DNA from: Larkinella sp965227735
Lineage (GTDB): Bacteria > Bacteroidota > Bacteroidia > Cytophagales > Spirosomataceae
Assembly (NCBI RefSeq): GCF_965227735.1
Contig: NZ_OZ245776.1
Span: 1,116,001 to 1,180,000, forward strand
DNA: 64,000 bases
Direction of reading: 5' to 3'
Position numbers and translations under genes: made by a program. Below the pieces are notes generated by a model, which had not been told where the DNA came from, did no database searches, and saw only the letters and a list, made by a program, of their open reading frames with translations. Numbering within the stretch: the stretch's first letter is position 1; each line of letters begins with the position of its first letter. Shown piece by piece: positions 7,683-16,210 of this stretch.

Positions 7683-8683
7683 AAGTAGCCCCGCAAAAAC
7701 TGTTTTAACGCATCTATTTCCCATTCCTCAATTGCCGGGAAATTGGCAATCCGGAAGGTGTTCGCTTTCCAGTCACCATACCCATTGCCGAGCGTAATCC
7801 CGGCTTTTTGTGCAGCGGTTTTCACGGCCCGAATGGCTTCTTCACTCCCCTGAACGGCAATCACGGTGTCCGACCGCAGCTCTGGATTTGCGATCAGCAA
7901 TTCCCAGGCGGTTTCCTTTTCGATCAATTCGTACCAGTCAGCCGCCCGGCTGCGCACCAGGGCATCGATTTCTGAAATGGGCGAAACCTGCTGCAATACC
8001 CTCATTAACAGATAAATACCCAACCCATTCGGCGTAAACTGCGTCTGGTATTTTGTAATATTTTCGTGGATGAACAGCAGGCTGTTGTAATACTGCCGGT
8101 CGGCGATGATCTCCGCCTGTTTGAGCGCATCAGGCGAGTAAATCAACACGGCCAACCCCGCGGGCAAACCCAGGCACTTCTGCACCGAAGCAAACCAGAC
8201 ATCGGCCAGCGACCAGTCGAATGCCAGACCGCCTAACGACGAAACCGCGTCGACGGCAATCAAACCGCTGAATTCCCGCCGAAACTGAGCCAGGGTATCC
8301 ATCCGCACCTGTGTTCCGTTGGACGTTTCGTTCTGCAACACACACAACACATCCGCTTCGCCCGGCAAAATCATCGGTTTGATCCGGTGGGCATATTCCA
8401 TCCATTTCTTCCCGAAAGCGCCCCCGTAAGGATGCAGGCTCGTGGTCACCGTCAGCGACTGGGCGACGATTTCCCAGCACTCCGTGGCCGATGAGACAAA
8501 CGCAATGTGATAGTCCGCCGGAATGGCCATTTTATCGTGCAGCAACAGCAGCGTTTCCTTCACGATGTCCATAAAACCTTCAGACCGGTGATTCAGACTC
8601 ACGACGCCCGACCGAATGGCCTCCTGCGCGTAGTCGGCCACCTGCGGATATACTTTAGACGGACCGGGATAAAAGGTAATCAT
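7676..8683 (-). CDS. Class V PLP-dependent aminotransferase
   Basis: A 335-residue fold-type I aminotransferase starting MITFYPGPSKVYPQV, as in phosphoserine and alanine-glyoxylate aminotransferases. The PLP lysine is Lys169 in SVQKCLGLPAG. AVDAVSSLGG before it supplies the Asp that binds the pyridine nitrogen. The PGPSKV start and the HRSEGF motif resemble SerC/AGT-like enzymes, but it is somewhat short and divergent from true SerC. It could make serine/glycine precursors or act on another small amino donor. It overlaps marC by 7 nt and follows aroQ by 25 nt, so the three are probably cotranscribed. Confidence 0.85.
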   Translation of the reverse strand: MITFYPGPSKVYPQVADYAQEAIRSGVVSLNHRSEGFMDIVKETLLLLHDKMAIPADYHIAFVSSATECWEIVAQSLTVTTSLHPYGGAFGKKWMEYAHRIKPMILPGEADVLCVLQNETSNGTQVRMDTLAQFRREFSGLIAVDAVSSLGGLAFDWSLADVWFASVQKCLGLPAGLAVLIYSPDALKQAEIIADRQYYNSLLFIHENITKYQTQFTPNGLGIYLLMRVLQQVSPISEIDALVRSRAADWYELIEKETAWELLIANPELRSDTVIAVQGSEEAIRAVKTAAQKAGITLGNGYGDWKANTFRIANFPAIEEWEIDALKQFLRGYLC

Positions 8684-8708
8684 TGTTACTATACTGAATT
8701 TCTGGTTG

Positions 8709-9137
8709 TTACTTTTCCAAACTCAGCAAATACCGCACCGCCAGATCGTACCCCAGCAACCCCAATCCAAGAATAACGCCCTTGCATTTCGCGGACAAAT
8801 AGCTGTGGTGCCGGAACGATTCGCGGGCGTGGACATTGGAAATATGCACTTCGACCGCCGGGGCCGGAACCGCCGACAGCGCATCGGCCAGGGCAATGGA
8901 GGTGTGCGTATACGCCCCGGCATTGATCACAATGCCGTCGATGGTGAAGCCCAGTTCGTGAATTTTATCGATCAGCTCGCCCTCGTGGTTGGATTGGAAA
9001 TACCGGATTTGCACGTCGGGAAACGCCTGTTCGATGGTTTCCAGGTAGTCGACAAAGGTGCGGCTGCCGTAAATTTCGGGTTCACGTTTCCCCAGCAGGT
9101 TGAGGTTAGGGCCGTTTAGAATCAGAATCTGTTTCAT
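8709..9137 (-). CDS. aroQ: Type II 3-dehydroquinate dehydratase
   Basis: A 142-residue enzyme that converts 3-dehydroquinate to 3-dehydroshikimate in the shikimate pathway. The family signature ILILNGPNLNLLGKREPEIYG is at the start, with the catalytic Tyr in EIYG. NAGAYTHTSIALADAL carries the general acid/base region, and EVHISNVHARESFRHHS carries the substrate-binding His and Arg. The ATG at 9137 gives the normal length; a longer frame to 9326 has no family match. It heads the minus-strand run aroQ-aminotransferase-marC-mazG and is divergent from xerD. Confidence 0.95.
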   Translation of the reverse strand: MKQILILNGPNLNLLGKREPEIYGSRTFVDYLETIEQAFPDVQIRYFQSNHEGELIDKIHELGFTIDGIVINAGAYTHTSIALADALSAVPAPAVEVHISNVHARESFRHHSYLSAKCKGVILGLGLLGYDLAVRYLLSLEK

Positions 9138-9239
9138 GAATAGAAGGGTAAAGCCGCCGGATGACGAATTACGGATGCCGATGATGGCGGTTTCGGGAAT
9201 TAAACCGTACTTCGCAATCTGTACTCCGTCGATGATACT

Positions 9240-10136
9240 GTGTGGCAAAGTTACATTAACGCTTTTAAAAACTACCTGAAACTGGAACGTTCGCTGGCCG
9301 AAAATTCCGTGGAAGCCTATCTGCATGATATCAGCAAGTTACACGAATTTCTGGCGTTAACCGGCGATCCGGTGCCCCCGACGCAGGTCACAGAAGACCT
9401 GATTTTCAATTTTCTGGCCTATATGACCGATCTCGGCTTGTCGGCCCAGTCGCAGGCCCGGATTCTTTCCGGTTTGAAAGCCTTCTACAAATTTCTGCTG
9501 CTGGAAAACGAGATTCAAACCGACCCGACACAACTCATTGATGGCCCCAAACTGAGCCGAAAACTCCCCGACACCCTGAGTTTTCCCGAAATAGAAGCCA
9601 TTCTGAGTGCCATCGACCTGTCTACGCCCGCAGGCACCCGCGACCGCGCCATGATCGAAGTGCTGTACAGTTCCGGGCTGCGGGTTTCCGAACTCCTGGA
9701 TTTACGGCTGACCAGTTGTTATTTCGAAGTCGGTTTTATCCGCATCAGCGGAAAAGGCAACAAAATGCGGCTGGTGCCGATTGGAAAAGACGCCATCAAG
9801 CACACCACGCTTTACGTCGATCACGTTCGGAGTCAACTGGAAATCCAAAAAGGAGCCGAAGATACGGTTTTCCTGAATCTGCGGGGGAGTTCGCTGTCGC
9901 GGGTGTCGGTATTCAAAACCATCAAAAAACTGGCCATTGCGGCCGGTATTCAAAAGGAAATCAGCCCGCACACGTTCCGGCATTCGTTCGCGACGCATCT
10001 GATCGAAGGCGGGGCCGATTTGCGGGCGGTGCAACAGATGCTCGGCCACGAATCCATCACGACCACCGAGATTTACACCCACCTCGACCGTGATTATTTA
10101 AAGCAGATCATTACGGATTTTCACCCCCGATCCTAA
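9240..10136 (+). CDS. xerD: Site-specific tyrosine recombinase XerD
   Basis: A 298-residue recombinase that with XerC resolves chromosome dimers at dif. The N-terminal SAM-like DNA-binding domain (1-100) starts VWQSYINAFKNYLKLERSLAENS. The catalytic domain has Arg148 (GLRVSEL), a Lys in GKGNKMRLVP, the HxxR box in SPHTFRHSFATHL, a His in LGHESITTTEIY and the nucleophile Tyr279. The first Arg and the Tyr have the same numbers as in E. coli XerD. It appears to start at GTG, because no in-frame ATG lies near the expected start. Confidence 0.95.
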   Translation: MWQSYINAFKNYLKLERSLAENSVEAYLHDISKLHEFLALTGDPVPPTQVTEDLIFNFLAYMTDLGLSAQSQARILSGLKAFYKFLLLENEIQTDPTQLIDGPKLSRKLPDTLSFPEIEAILSAIDLSTPAGTRDRAMIEVLYSSGLRVSELLDLRLTSCYFEVGFIRISGKGNKMRLVPIGKDAIKHTTLYVDHVRSQLEIQKGAEDTVFLNLRGSSLSRVSVFKTIKKLAIAAGIQKEISPHTFRHSFATHLIEGGADLRAVQQMLGHESITTTEIYTHLDRDYLKQIITDFHPRS

Positions 10137-10160
10137 AAATTACCAAGCCTGGAAAACAAA

Positions 10161-10189
10161 AGTACCCGCCATCAAAAATAGCGGGTACT
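10161..10189 (-). terminator. Terminator for the minus-strand gene at 10236
   Basis: AGTACCCGC and GCGGGTACT (9 bp) surround an 11-nt loop. Read on the minus strand the stem is followed by TTTTGTTTT. It lies between xerD and the gene ending at 10236. Confidence 0.75.
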
Positions 10190-10235
10190 AATCTCGTCGG
10201 TTAACCCTAACCCAAATCACATTAGCTTTTAATAG

Positions 10236-10775
10236 TTAAGAAGATTCCCCGGCGGTTTTGTCACCGGAAAAGTACTGTTCAGGTTGTTTGAATAATACGT
10301 TAAATGACGTCATACTGCCATAAATACGGGTAATGTATTGTTGTATGTTGACTTTTTCTTCATCATCTATCGAGCTGGCGTTGATGCGTTGTTCCAACAC
10401 CCGCAACCGGTCGCGCATCATCACAATTTTGTGAAAGAACGCATCAATCGGTATTTCCTTCGACGCCAGATCCGTTCGACCCGGTTTTAAAATCATCTTC
10501 CCCCCTTTCCACTTATCGCCCAGCGGCACAACTTCCGAAAGATCCGCCCATTTCTGCAGGATTCGGGAAAGGGACTGCTCCACGTCGAACAGGCTCACCA
10601 GATCGTTGTCCAGTTCCACCAGTTCGATCACCTCCAGTGGGGTGGTCAGCTTTACTATTTTGACGCCGGATTCGACAAAAGTCACAACATACCCGTTCGA
10701 TTTTACATTAATTATTACACCGACACCAAACTCGGCGTGTTGCACCCGCGATCCTATTCCTAAAATAATATCCAT
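10236..10775 (-). CDS. Hypothetical protein with Tudor-like N-terminus
   Basis: A 179-residue protein. The first 45 residues (ILGIGSRVQHAEFGVGVIINV...VTFVESGVKIVKL) resemble the small beta-barrel found at the C-terminus of UvrD/PcrA helicases: glycine, basic residue, FGxGxV, then a closing strand. The rest is helical and charged, ending VLFKQPEQYFSGDKTAGESS. No catalytic motif is visible. An internal ATG at 10775 is preferred to the frame start at 10802 because GIGSRV then lies close to the start, as in homologous barrels. A role in nucleic-acid or RNA-polymerase contact is possible but unproven. Confidence 0.6.
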   Translation of the reverse strand: MDIILGIGSRVQHAEFGVGVIINVKSNGYVVTFVESGVKIVKLTTPLEVIELVELDNDLVSLFDVEQSLSRILQKWADLSEVVPLGDKWKGGKMILKPGRTDLASKEIPIDAFFHKIVMMRDRLRVLEQRINASSIDDEEKVNIQQYITRIYGSMTSFNVLFKQPEQYFSGDKTAGESS

Positions 10776-10819
10776 AAAAAGTTTTTTTGCATGGCTATAC
10801 ACAAACGGTGTACCAGAAA

Positions 10820-10919
10820 AAATGATGAGTGATGAACGATGAATTAAAGCGGAGCTATCACGATCTAAAGCACATCGGTCTTTTTAATTCATTGTTCATC
10901 ATTCATCACCCATCATTTC
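10820..10919. repeat. Imperfect simple-sequence palindrome H1 (ATGATGAGTGATGAA words)
   Basis: The left half reads ATGATGAGTGATGAACGATG and continues AATTAAA. The right half is its approximate reverse complement (TTTAATTCATTG, then TTCATCATTCATCACCCATC), with an inserted 7-nt word. The loop is about 35 nt. The right arm runs into the end of the methyltransferase gene and supplies its TGA stop (10906-10908). It probably acts as a transcription terminator. Similar palindromes of other simple words are at 21068, 27011, 29642 and 46585. Confidence 0.7.
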
Positions 10920-11499
10920 TCTTCGGCAGCAACACTTTGCAGACGCAGGTGGATTTAGACGTGATGGTGGTGGCTTCGTCCATCAGTTCAAAACCGTCTT
11001 TGATACTCTGCCAAAGCGTGTCGCTGTGTTTGTGATCGTTGATGGTAACGATGAGTAAACCGTTCGCTTTGAGGTAGGTAGCAAACCGTTGGAGGGTCTT
11101 GAGCGGGTGCTTGCTGTAATAGATCGACTCGTTGAAAACAATCATGTCAAACTGCCCGGTCGGCACATATTTGTCCATATCGGCCACCAGATACGTACAC
11201 TTTTCGTCGGCCTGGGCCTGCGCGTTTTTGATGGCGCTATCGGAAATATCGAAAGCCACAAACCGGCCGTAGTTCTGGGTTTGCAGCCGCTGTTGCAAAA
11301 AGCCTTCCCCACAGCCAATTTCCAGAATTTCCGGCTGACCGGGTTTCAAAAATTTAATGTAGCCCACAATGACACTGAACCGGGCCAGTTCGTCGAGTCC
11401 TTTCAGTCCATCCCACAAGCCTTTGTCATACTGATAATTCCAGCGGTCGCGATCGATACGAAGTATTTTACGTTTGAAAAATGAAGTGAGGGCTTGCAT
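10906..11499 (-). CDS. Class I SAM-dependent methyltransferase
   Basis: A 197-residue Rossmann-fold methyltransferase (Methyltransf_11/12 type). Motif I is EILEIGCGEGF, which binds S-adenosylmethionine; FVAFDISDSAI is motif II; YLVADMDKY and FDMIVFNESIYY are the later motifs. The substrate is unknown; small single-domain members methylate metabolites, lipids or sugars. The N-terminus (MQALTSFFKRKILRIDRDRW) is basic and may touch the membrane. The last codons lie inside palindrome H1. It follows the small gene at 11554 on the same strand after 54 nt. Confidence 0.85.
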   Translation of the reverse strand: MQALTSFFKRKILRIDRDRWNYQYDKGLWDGLKGLDELARFSVIVGYIKFLKPGQPEILEIGCGEGFLQQRLQTQNYGRFVAFDISDSAIKNAQAQADEKCTYLVADMDKYVPTGQFDMIVFNESIYYSKHPLKTLQRFATYLKANGLLIVTINDHKHSDTLWQSIKDGFELMDEATTITSKSTCVCKVLLPKRNDG

Positions 11500-11553
11500 A
11501 CGGTTTTGGATGGGTTCGGCAAAAAGGGAGAAATTCAGGCGAAAAATGCCGCC

Positions 11554-11772
11554 CTAGCGACTTGTGCTGTCCTCAACAAACAGCGTATCGGCCACATCCA
11601 GCGCGGTCGAGTCCAGGGCCGTTCCGTCGGGCTCAGTGGGCAAAGCGCGTTCGAGCTGGCGTTTTTTGTTCCAGGGCGCGGTCGTTCGTCTTCCCATGTC
11701 GATGGCTACAAAAATAACAATGAGGGTAAAGATGAGGGCCGCGATAAACAGGATGCGACGATTTTTATTCAT
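11554..11772 (-). CDS. Small single-pass membrane protein (72 aa)
   Basis: Unrecognised 72-residue protein with a basic start (MNKNRRIL), one membrane helix (about 7-25) and a hydrophilic, acidic tail rich in Asp, Thr and Ala. The tail probably lies outside the cytoplasmic membrane. Its ATG overlaps the stop of the sixA-like gene by 4 nt, which supports it as a real, translationally coupled gene. Function unknown. Confidence 0.7.
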   Translation of the reverse strand: MNKNRRILFIAALIFTLIVIFVAIDMGRRTTAPWNKKRQLERALPTEPDGTALDSTALDVADTLFVEDSTSR

Positions 11773-12272
11773 AATTCTTTCAATTTTTTGGGCGAAACCA
11801 GATCCACCAGATGCCCCGTCCGACCGGATATGGCCGCCCAGTCCAGGTTCTCAAATTCGATGATGGCCACGGCTCCCTTGCTCATTGAACCCACATCAGC
11901 GTGCGTCAGGTACTCCGCGAAATACGAAATATCGGGGTTATGACCGAACAGCATCACGGATTGGCAGTGTTTATCTACGCCGTTAATGGCCGCAATATAC
12001 GCTTTTGGCCCGCCATCGAACAATTTCGGCTCCAATACCATTTGATCCGGATCAATGTGGAACTGTTCGGCCATCACTTTTCCGGTATCCCGGGCGCGGT
12101 TGGCAGTGCTGCTGATCAGACAGTCCGGTTTTATGCCTTGCCCGGCCAGATGATGTCCGACGCGGGCGGCTGCCATAATGCCTTCCGGAACCAGATCGCG
12201 GTCGTGGTCACGCTGGAAACTCGCCCGATCTTCCGCTTTGGCATGACGGACGAGGTATAATGTTTTCTTCAT
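11769..12272 (-). CDS. SixA-like histidine phosphatase
   Basis: A 167-residue member of the histidine phosphatase superfamily. The catalytic RHG-type motif is LYLVRHAKAED near the N-terminus; STANRARDT holds the second Arg; FGHNPDISYF holds the second catalytic His. The compact form matches SixA, which removes phosphate from histidine phosphotransfer proteins. In Bacteroidota such proteins may act on other phosphorylated substrates, so the target is not certain. Its downstream neighbour (11554) overlaps by 4 nt. It is divergent from prfC. Confidence 0.88.
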   Translation of the reverse strand: MKKTLYLVRHAKAEDRASFQRDHDRDLVPEGIMAAARVGHHLAGQGIKPDCLISSTANRARDTGKVMAEQFHIDPDQMVLEPKLFDGGPKAYIAAINGVDKHCQSVMLFGHNPDISYFAEYLTHADVGSMSKGAVAIIEFENLDWAAISGRTGHLVDLVSPKKLKEL

Positions 12273-12386
12273 GTGCTTAGGTTAAGCTAAGTCGTTTTTT
12301 TCCAAAACTACTAATTCTGTCGAAAAGACAATCAGTCAACTCGCCGAGTCTTTGGATTGTTGCTGAACCCGCCCCTGAAAAATTCG

Positions 12387-12394
12387 TATCTTTG
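12387..12394 (+). promoter_or_regulatory. Promoter -7 element before prfC
   Basis: TATCTTTG matches the Bacteroidota -7 consensus TAnnTTTG, 60 nt before the prfC ATG. No clear -33 TTTG was found at the usual distance. Confidence 0.55.
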
Positions 12395-12453
12395 TGTTTT
12401 AACGCCAAATTAAGCACCATACATGGCTTGCTACTGCGGCCATTCTGACCATA

Positions 12454-14049
12454 ATGAGTACGACACAGGAAATCAGCCGTCGCCGAACGTTTGCGATTAT
12501 CAGTCACCCGGATGCCGGAAAGACGACATTGACCGAAAAACTGCTGCTTTTCGGGGGCGCTATCCAAACCGCCGGCGCCGTTAAGTCGAATAAAATCAAG
12601 AAGTCGGCCACTTCCGACTTTATGGAAATTGAAAAACAACGCGGTATTTCGGTCGCCACATCGGTGATGACATTTGAGTATAAAGACCTCAAAATCAACA
12701 TTCTCGACACGCCGGGTCACAAAGATTTTGCGGAAGATACCTACCGCACCCTGACGGCGGTCGACAGCGTTATCCTCGTCATCGACTGTGTGAAAGGCGT
12801 GGAAGAGCAAACCGAGCGGCTGATGGAAGTGTGCCGGATGCGCGATACGCCGGTGATCATTTTCATCAATAAACTCGACCGCGAAGGCCAGGACCCATTC
12901 GATTTGCTGGACGAACTGGAATCCAAACTCAACCTCCGCGTTCGACCGCTGACGTGGCCGGTCAACATGGGATCGGATTTTAAAGGTGTCTACAGTCTGT
13001 ATGACAAAACGATGAATTTCTTCCGTGTCAACAAAACGAAAGTGGAAGAAGACATTCTCGAAATCGACATCGATTCGCCGGTTCTGGAACAAAAAGTGGG
13101 CGAGCGCGATGCCCAACAACTGCGCGAAGACGCCGAACTGATTGAAGGCATTTACGATCCATTCGACCGGCAAACCTACCTGGCGGGCAAAGTGGCCCCG
13201 GTATTTTTCGGGTCAGCGGTCAATAATTTTGGCGTCAAAGAATTGCTGGATACGTTCTGCAGCATTTCGCCCGAACCCATCGCCCGCGCCACCGACAAAC
13301 GCGTTGTGTTTCCGGACGAACCGAAATTCACCGGGTTTGTCTTTAAGATTCACGCCAACCTCGACCCCCGCCACCGCGACCGGATCGCGTTTCTGCGCAT
13401 CTGCTCGGGGGTTTTCGAACGGGGGAAATTTTATCACCACACCCGGCTCGACAAAGACGTGCGGTTTTCGAGCCCGTTTAGTTTCATGGCCGACAGCAAA
13501 AGCATTGTGGATGAGGGATTTCCGGGCGATGTTGTCGGTCTGTACGACACCGGTTCGTTCAAAATCGGGGACACCCTGACCGAAGGCGAAGACATGCGTT
13601 ACGTCGGCATTCCAAGTTTCTCGCCCGAGATTTTCAAGGAGTTGATCAATTCGGACCCGATGAAATCCAAGCAACTGGAAAAGGGAATTCAGCAGTTAAC
13701 CGACGAGGGAGTCGCCCAGTTGTTCACGATGACGAGCGGGAACCGGAAAATTGTCGGAACCGTGGGTGAACTACAGTTCGACGTGATTCAGTACCGGCTC
13801 GAACACGAATACGGGGCCAAATGCCGCTGGACCACCATGCCGGTTTCCAAAGCCTGCTGGCTGACGTCGGACGACAAGAAGAAACTGGACGAATTTATCC
13901 GGCTGAAGGGCCTGGCCATTGCCTACGACAAAGACGCCAACCCGGTTTTTCTGGCCGAATCGGACTGGATTCTGCGGATGAACATGCAGAATAACCCCGA
14001 CATCAAGTTTCACTTTACCTCGGAATTTAAGACGGCGGTGGAAGCCTAA
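12454..14049 (+). CDS. prfC: Peptide chain release factor 3
   Basis: A 531-residue translational GTPase that removes RF1/RF2 from ribosomes after peptide release. G motifs are SHPDAGKTTLTEK (G1), SDFMEIEKQRGISVATS (switch I/G2), DTPGHKDFAEDTYRTL (G3) and INKLDREG (G4). Domains II and III follow, ending FHFTSEFKTAVEA. Length and motifs match RF3 rather than EF-G, which is about 700 residues. It is monocistronic or leads into pepT 32 nt later. Confidence 0.96.
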   Translation: MSTTQEISRRRTFAIISHPDAGKTTLTEKLLLFGGAIQTAGAVKSNKIKKSATSDFMEIEKQRGISVATSVMTFEYKDLKINILDTPGHKDFAEDTYRTLTAVDSVILVIDCVKGVEEQTERLMEVCRMRDTPVIIFINKLDREGQDPFDLLDELESKLNLRVRPLTWPVNMGSDFKGVYSLYDKTMNFFRVNKTKVEEDILEIDIDSPVLEQKVGERDAQQLREDAELIEGIYDPFDRQTYLAGKVAPVFFGSAVNNFGVKELLDTFCSISPEPIARATDKRVVFPDEPKFTGFVFKIHANLDPRHRDRIAFLRICSGVFERGKFYHHTRLDKDVRFSSPFSFMADSKSIVDEGFPGDVVGLYDTGSFKIGDTLTEGEDMRYVGIPSFSPEIFKELINSDPMKSKQLEKGIQQLTDEGVAQLFTMTSGNRKIVGTVGELQFDVIQYRLEHEYGAKCRWTTMPVSKACWLTSDDKKKLDEFIRLKGLAIAYDKDANPVFLAESDWILRMNMQNNPDIKFHFTSEFKTAVEA

Positions 14050-14081
14050 CGTTCTCCGCACTCAACTTTAGCCTTTACACC

Positions 14082-15329
14082 ATGTTCCAAAATACATCCG
14101 TTACCAGTCGCTTTCTTCGTTACGTCCAAATTGATACCCAGTCCGATCCACGGTCAACGACCAATCCATCGACTGAAAAGCAGAAAGATCTGGGCCGGAT
14201 TCTGGTTGAAGAACTGCACGAAATCGGTATTACGGATGCCGAACTGGACGAGTATGGTTACGTTTATGCGACCATTCCGGCCAATACTGACAAACCGAAT
14301 GTGCCGGTTCTGTGCTTTTGCGCCCACATGGATACGTCGCCCGACGTGACGGGCGAGGGTGTAAAACCGCTGACGCACCACGGCTGGGATGGCTCCGATA
14401 TGGTTTTGCCCGACGACCCGACGCAGATCATCCGGCTGGCCGATCACCCGGATTTACATGATCAGATTGGCAATGACATCATCACCGCCAGCGGAACGAC
14501 CCTGCTCGGTGCCGACAACAAAGCCGGTGTCGCCGAAATCATGGCAGCTACGGAGTTGATTGTTAATCACCCGATTATCAAACACGGAACCATTCGCTTG
14601 CTGTTTACGCCCGATGAAGAAGTGGGGCGCGGAACGGAAAAAGTGGACATGAAAAAGCTCGGTGCAGACTTTGGCTATACCATCGACGGCGAGCAGCTCG
14701 GCACGCTGGAAGACGAAACGTTTTCTGCCGATGCGGTCAAAATCGTGATTCAGGGTGTAAGTACCCATCCCGGTTTTGCGAAAGGCAAGCTCGAAAATGC
14801 GCTAAAAATTGCCGCCGATTTGCTGGCCGCCCTGCCCAAAGATTCGCTCTCGCCCGAAACCACCGAAGGCCATGAGGGCTTCGTTCATCCGGGCCATCTC
14901 GAAGGCAATCAGGATCAGGCGGTGGTCGAGTTCATCATCCGGGATTTTAGCGTGAGCGGTTTGCACGAAAAGGAAGAGAATCTTCAAAATCTTCTACATG
15001 CTGTTCTGACGAATTACCCCAACTCCAGCGCCACCTTTGAGGTGCGGGAACAATATCGAAACATGAAGGAAGTGCTGGATCAGCATCCGGCGGTTGTTGA
15101 CAATGCCCTCGAAGCCATCCGCCGGAGCGAGTTGACGCCCGAACGGCGAAGCATCCGGGGCGGAACAGATGGTTCGCGGCTGTCGTTCATGGGTCTCCCC
15201 TGCCCCAACATTTTCGCCGGCGAACACGCGTTTCACTCCCGTCTGGAATGGGTGTCGGTTCAGGATATGGAGAAAGCCGTCGAGGTGATTGTGAATTTGT
15301 GCCAGGTTTGGGAGGAAAAAGCAGAATAG
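14082..15329 (+). CDS. pepT: Peptidase T (tripeptide aminopeptidase)
   Basis: A 415-residue M20 metallopeptidase that releases the N-terminal residue of tripeptides in the cytoplasm. Zinc ligands are visible in CFCAHMDTSPD (His, Asp), GADNKAGVAEI (bridging Asp), DEEVGRGTEKVD (catalytic Glu and ligand Glu) and near GEHAFHSRLEW (final His). RRSIRGGTDGSRLSFMGLPCPN is typical of PepT. It follows prfC by 32 nt on the same strand. The gene ends before a strong symmetric hairpin (15338-15388). Confidence 0.96.
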   Translation: MFQNTSVTSRFLRYVQIDTQSDPRSTTNPSTEKQKDLGRILVEELHEIGITDAELDEYGYVYATIPANTDKPNVPVLCFCAHMDTSPDVTGEGVKPLTHHGWDGSDMVLPDDPTQIIRLADHPDLHDQIGNDIITASGTTLLGADNKAGVAEIMAATELIVNHPIIKHGTIRLLFTPDEEVGRGTEKVDMKKLGADFGYTIDGEQLGTLEDETFSADAVKIVIQGVSTHPGFAKGKLENALKIAADLLAALPKDSLSPETTEGHEGFVHPGHLEGNQDQAVVEFIIRDFSVSGLHEKEENLQNLLHAVLTNYPNSSATFEVREQYRNMKEVLDQHPAVVDNALEAIRRSELTPERRSIRGGTDGSRLSFMGLPCPNIFAGEHAFHSRLEWVSVQDMEKAVEVIVNLCQVWEEKAE

Positions 15330-15337
15330 ACGCCTGA

Positions 15338-15388
15338 CATAAAAGAGGGTTCGGAAGGAGTAAACATCCTTCCGAACCCTCTTTTATG
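15338..15388. terminator. Perfect 22-bp bidirectional terminator hairpin
   Basis: Arms 15338-15359 and 15367-15388 are perfectly complementary over 22 bp around a 7-nt loop. The stem is purine-rich on one side (AAAAGAGGGTTCGGAAGG). The A/T ends serve as T-tracts in both directions. It lies between converging pepT and the SDR gene. Confidence 0.9.
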
Positions 15389-15402
15389 ACTGTCAATCTG
15401 GA

Positions 15403-16197
15403 TCAGGCAATCGTCTTCGTCACGCCCCCATCGACCCGAATTGCGGCCCCGTTGGTCGCCGATGCCAGCGGACTGGACAGATAAGCCACCATATTGGCGA
15501 TTTCCTGCGTGGTCGAAAACCGCTGAATAATGGACGTCGGTCGGGCATTCTTGAAGAAATCCTTTTCCATATCTTCCACCGAAACCTGGTTCATTGTCGC
15601 CATATTTCCGATAAAATCGCCGACGCCTTCGGAGAAGGTTGGCCCCGGCAAAATGGAGTTGACGGTTACGTTCGTTCCTTTCGTCAACTCGGCCAGTCCC
15701 CGCGAGATCGCCAACTGGGCGGTTTTGGTGGTGCCGTAGTGAATCATTTCGGTCGGAATCTGAAGAGCCGACTCACTGGACACAAAGATGATGCGGCCCC
15801 AGTTTTTGGCCAACATTTTCGGGAAATAATGACGGGAAAGCCGGACGCCACTCAATACATTCACCTCAAAAAACCGCATCCAGTCTTCATCCGGAATGTC
15901 CGCAAAGTTTTTGGGCTCGAAAATTCCGACGTTATTGATCAAAATATCAACCTCGGGCAATTCCGCCAGCAAGGCGTTCACCTCTTCGATCTTACTAAAA
16001 TCGGCGGCAATGCCCCGAAACCGGGTGCCGGGCAATTCGTCCGATAACTGCTGAACTACGGCATTGACGCGCGCCCGGTTTCGGCCATTGATGGTTACTT
16101 CGACCCCTTCCTGAGCCAGTGTTTTGGCAACAGCCAGACCAATACCGGCCGTTGAACCGGTTACCAGGGCGGTTTTTCCGCTCAATTGCAAATCCAT
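15403..16197 (-). CDS. SDR family oxidoreductase
   Basis: A 264-residue classical short-chain dehydrogenase/reductase. The dinucleotide motif is TGSTAGIGLAVA (residues 13-24). DILINNVGIF is the NAG-type motif. The catalytic set is Ser in VSSESALQIP and Tyr/Lys in HYGTTKTAQLA. The Arg in NGRNRARV after the second strand suggests NADPH preference. The C-terminus (NGAAIRVDGGVTKTIA) is typical of FabG-like enzymes. The substrate is unknown. It lies 13 nt after the ligase-like gene. Confidence 0.88.
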   Translation of the reverse strand: MDLQLSGKTALVTGSTAGIGLAVAKTLAQEGVEVTINGRNRARVNAVVQQLSDELPGTRFRGIAADFSKIEEVNALLAELPEVDILINNVGIFEPKNFADIPDEDWMRFFEVNVLSGVRLSRHYFPKMLAKNWGRIIFVSSESALQIPTEMIHYGTTKTAQLAISRGLAELTKGTNVTVNSILPGPTFSEGVGDFIGNMATMNQVSVEDMEKDFFKNARPTSIIQRFSTTQEIANMVAYLSSPLASATNGAAIRVDGGVTKTIA

Positions 16198-16210
16198 ACT
16201 TTCGTTGTGT

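Noticed and set aside
9240..10136. Integrase marking a mobile island
   Set aside because: Residue numbering and motifs match housekeeping XerD, and the flanking genes are ordinary chromosomal genes.
12277..13173. 298-aa minus-strand open frame opposite prfC
   Set aside because: Antisense shadow; it would also cover the prfC promoter region.
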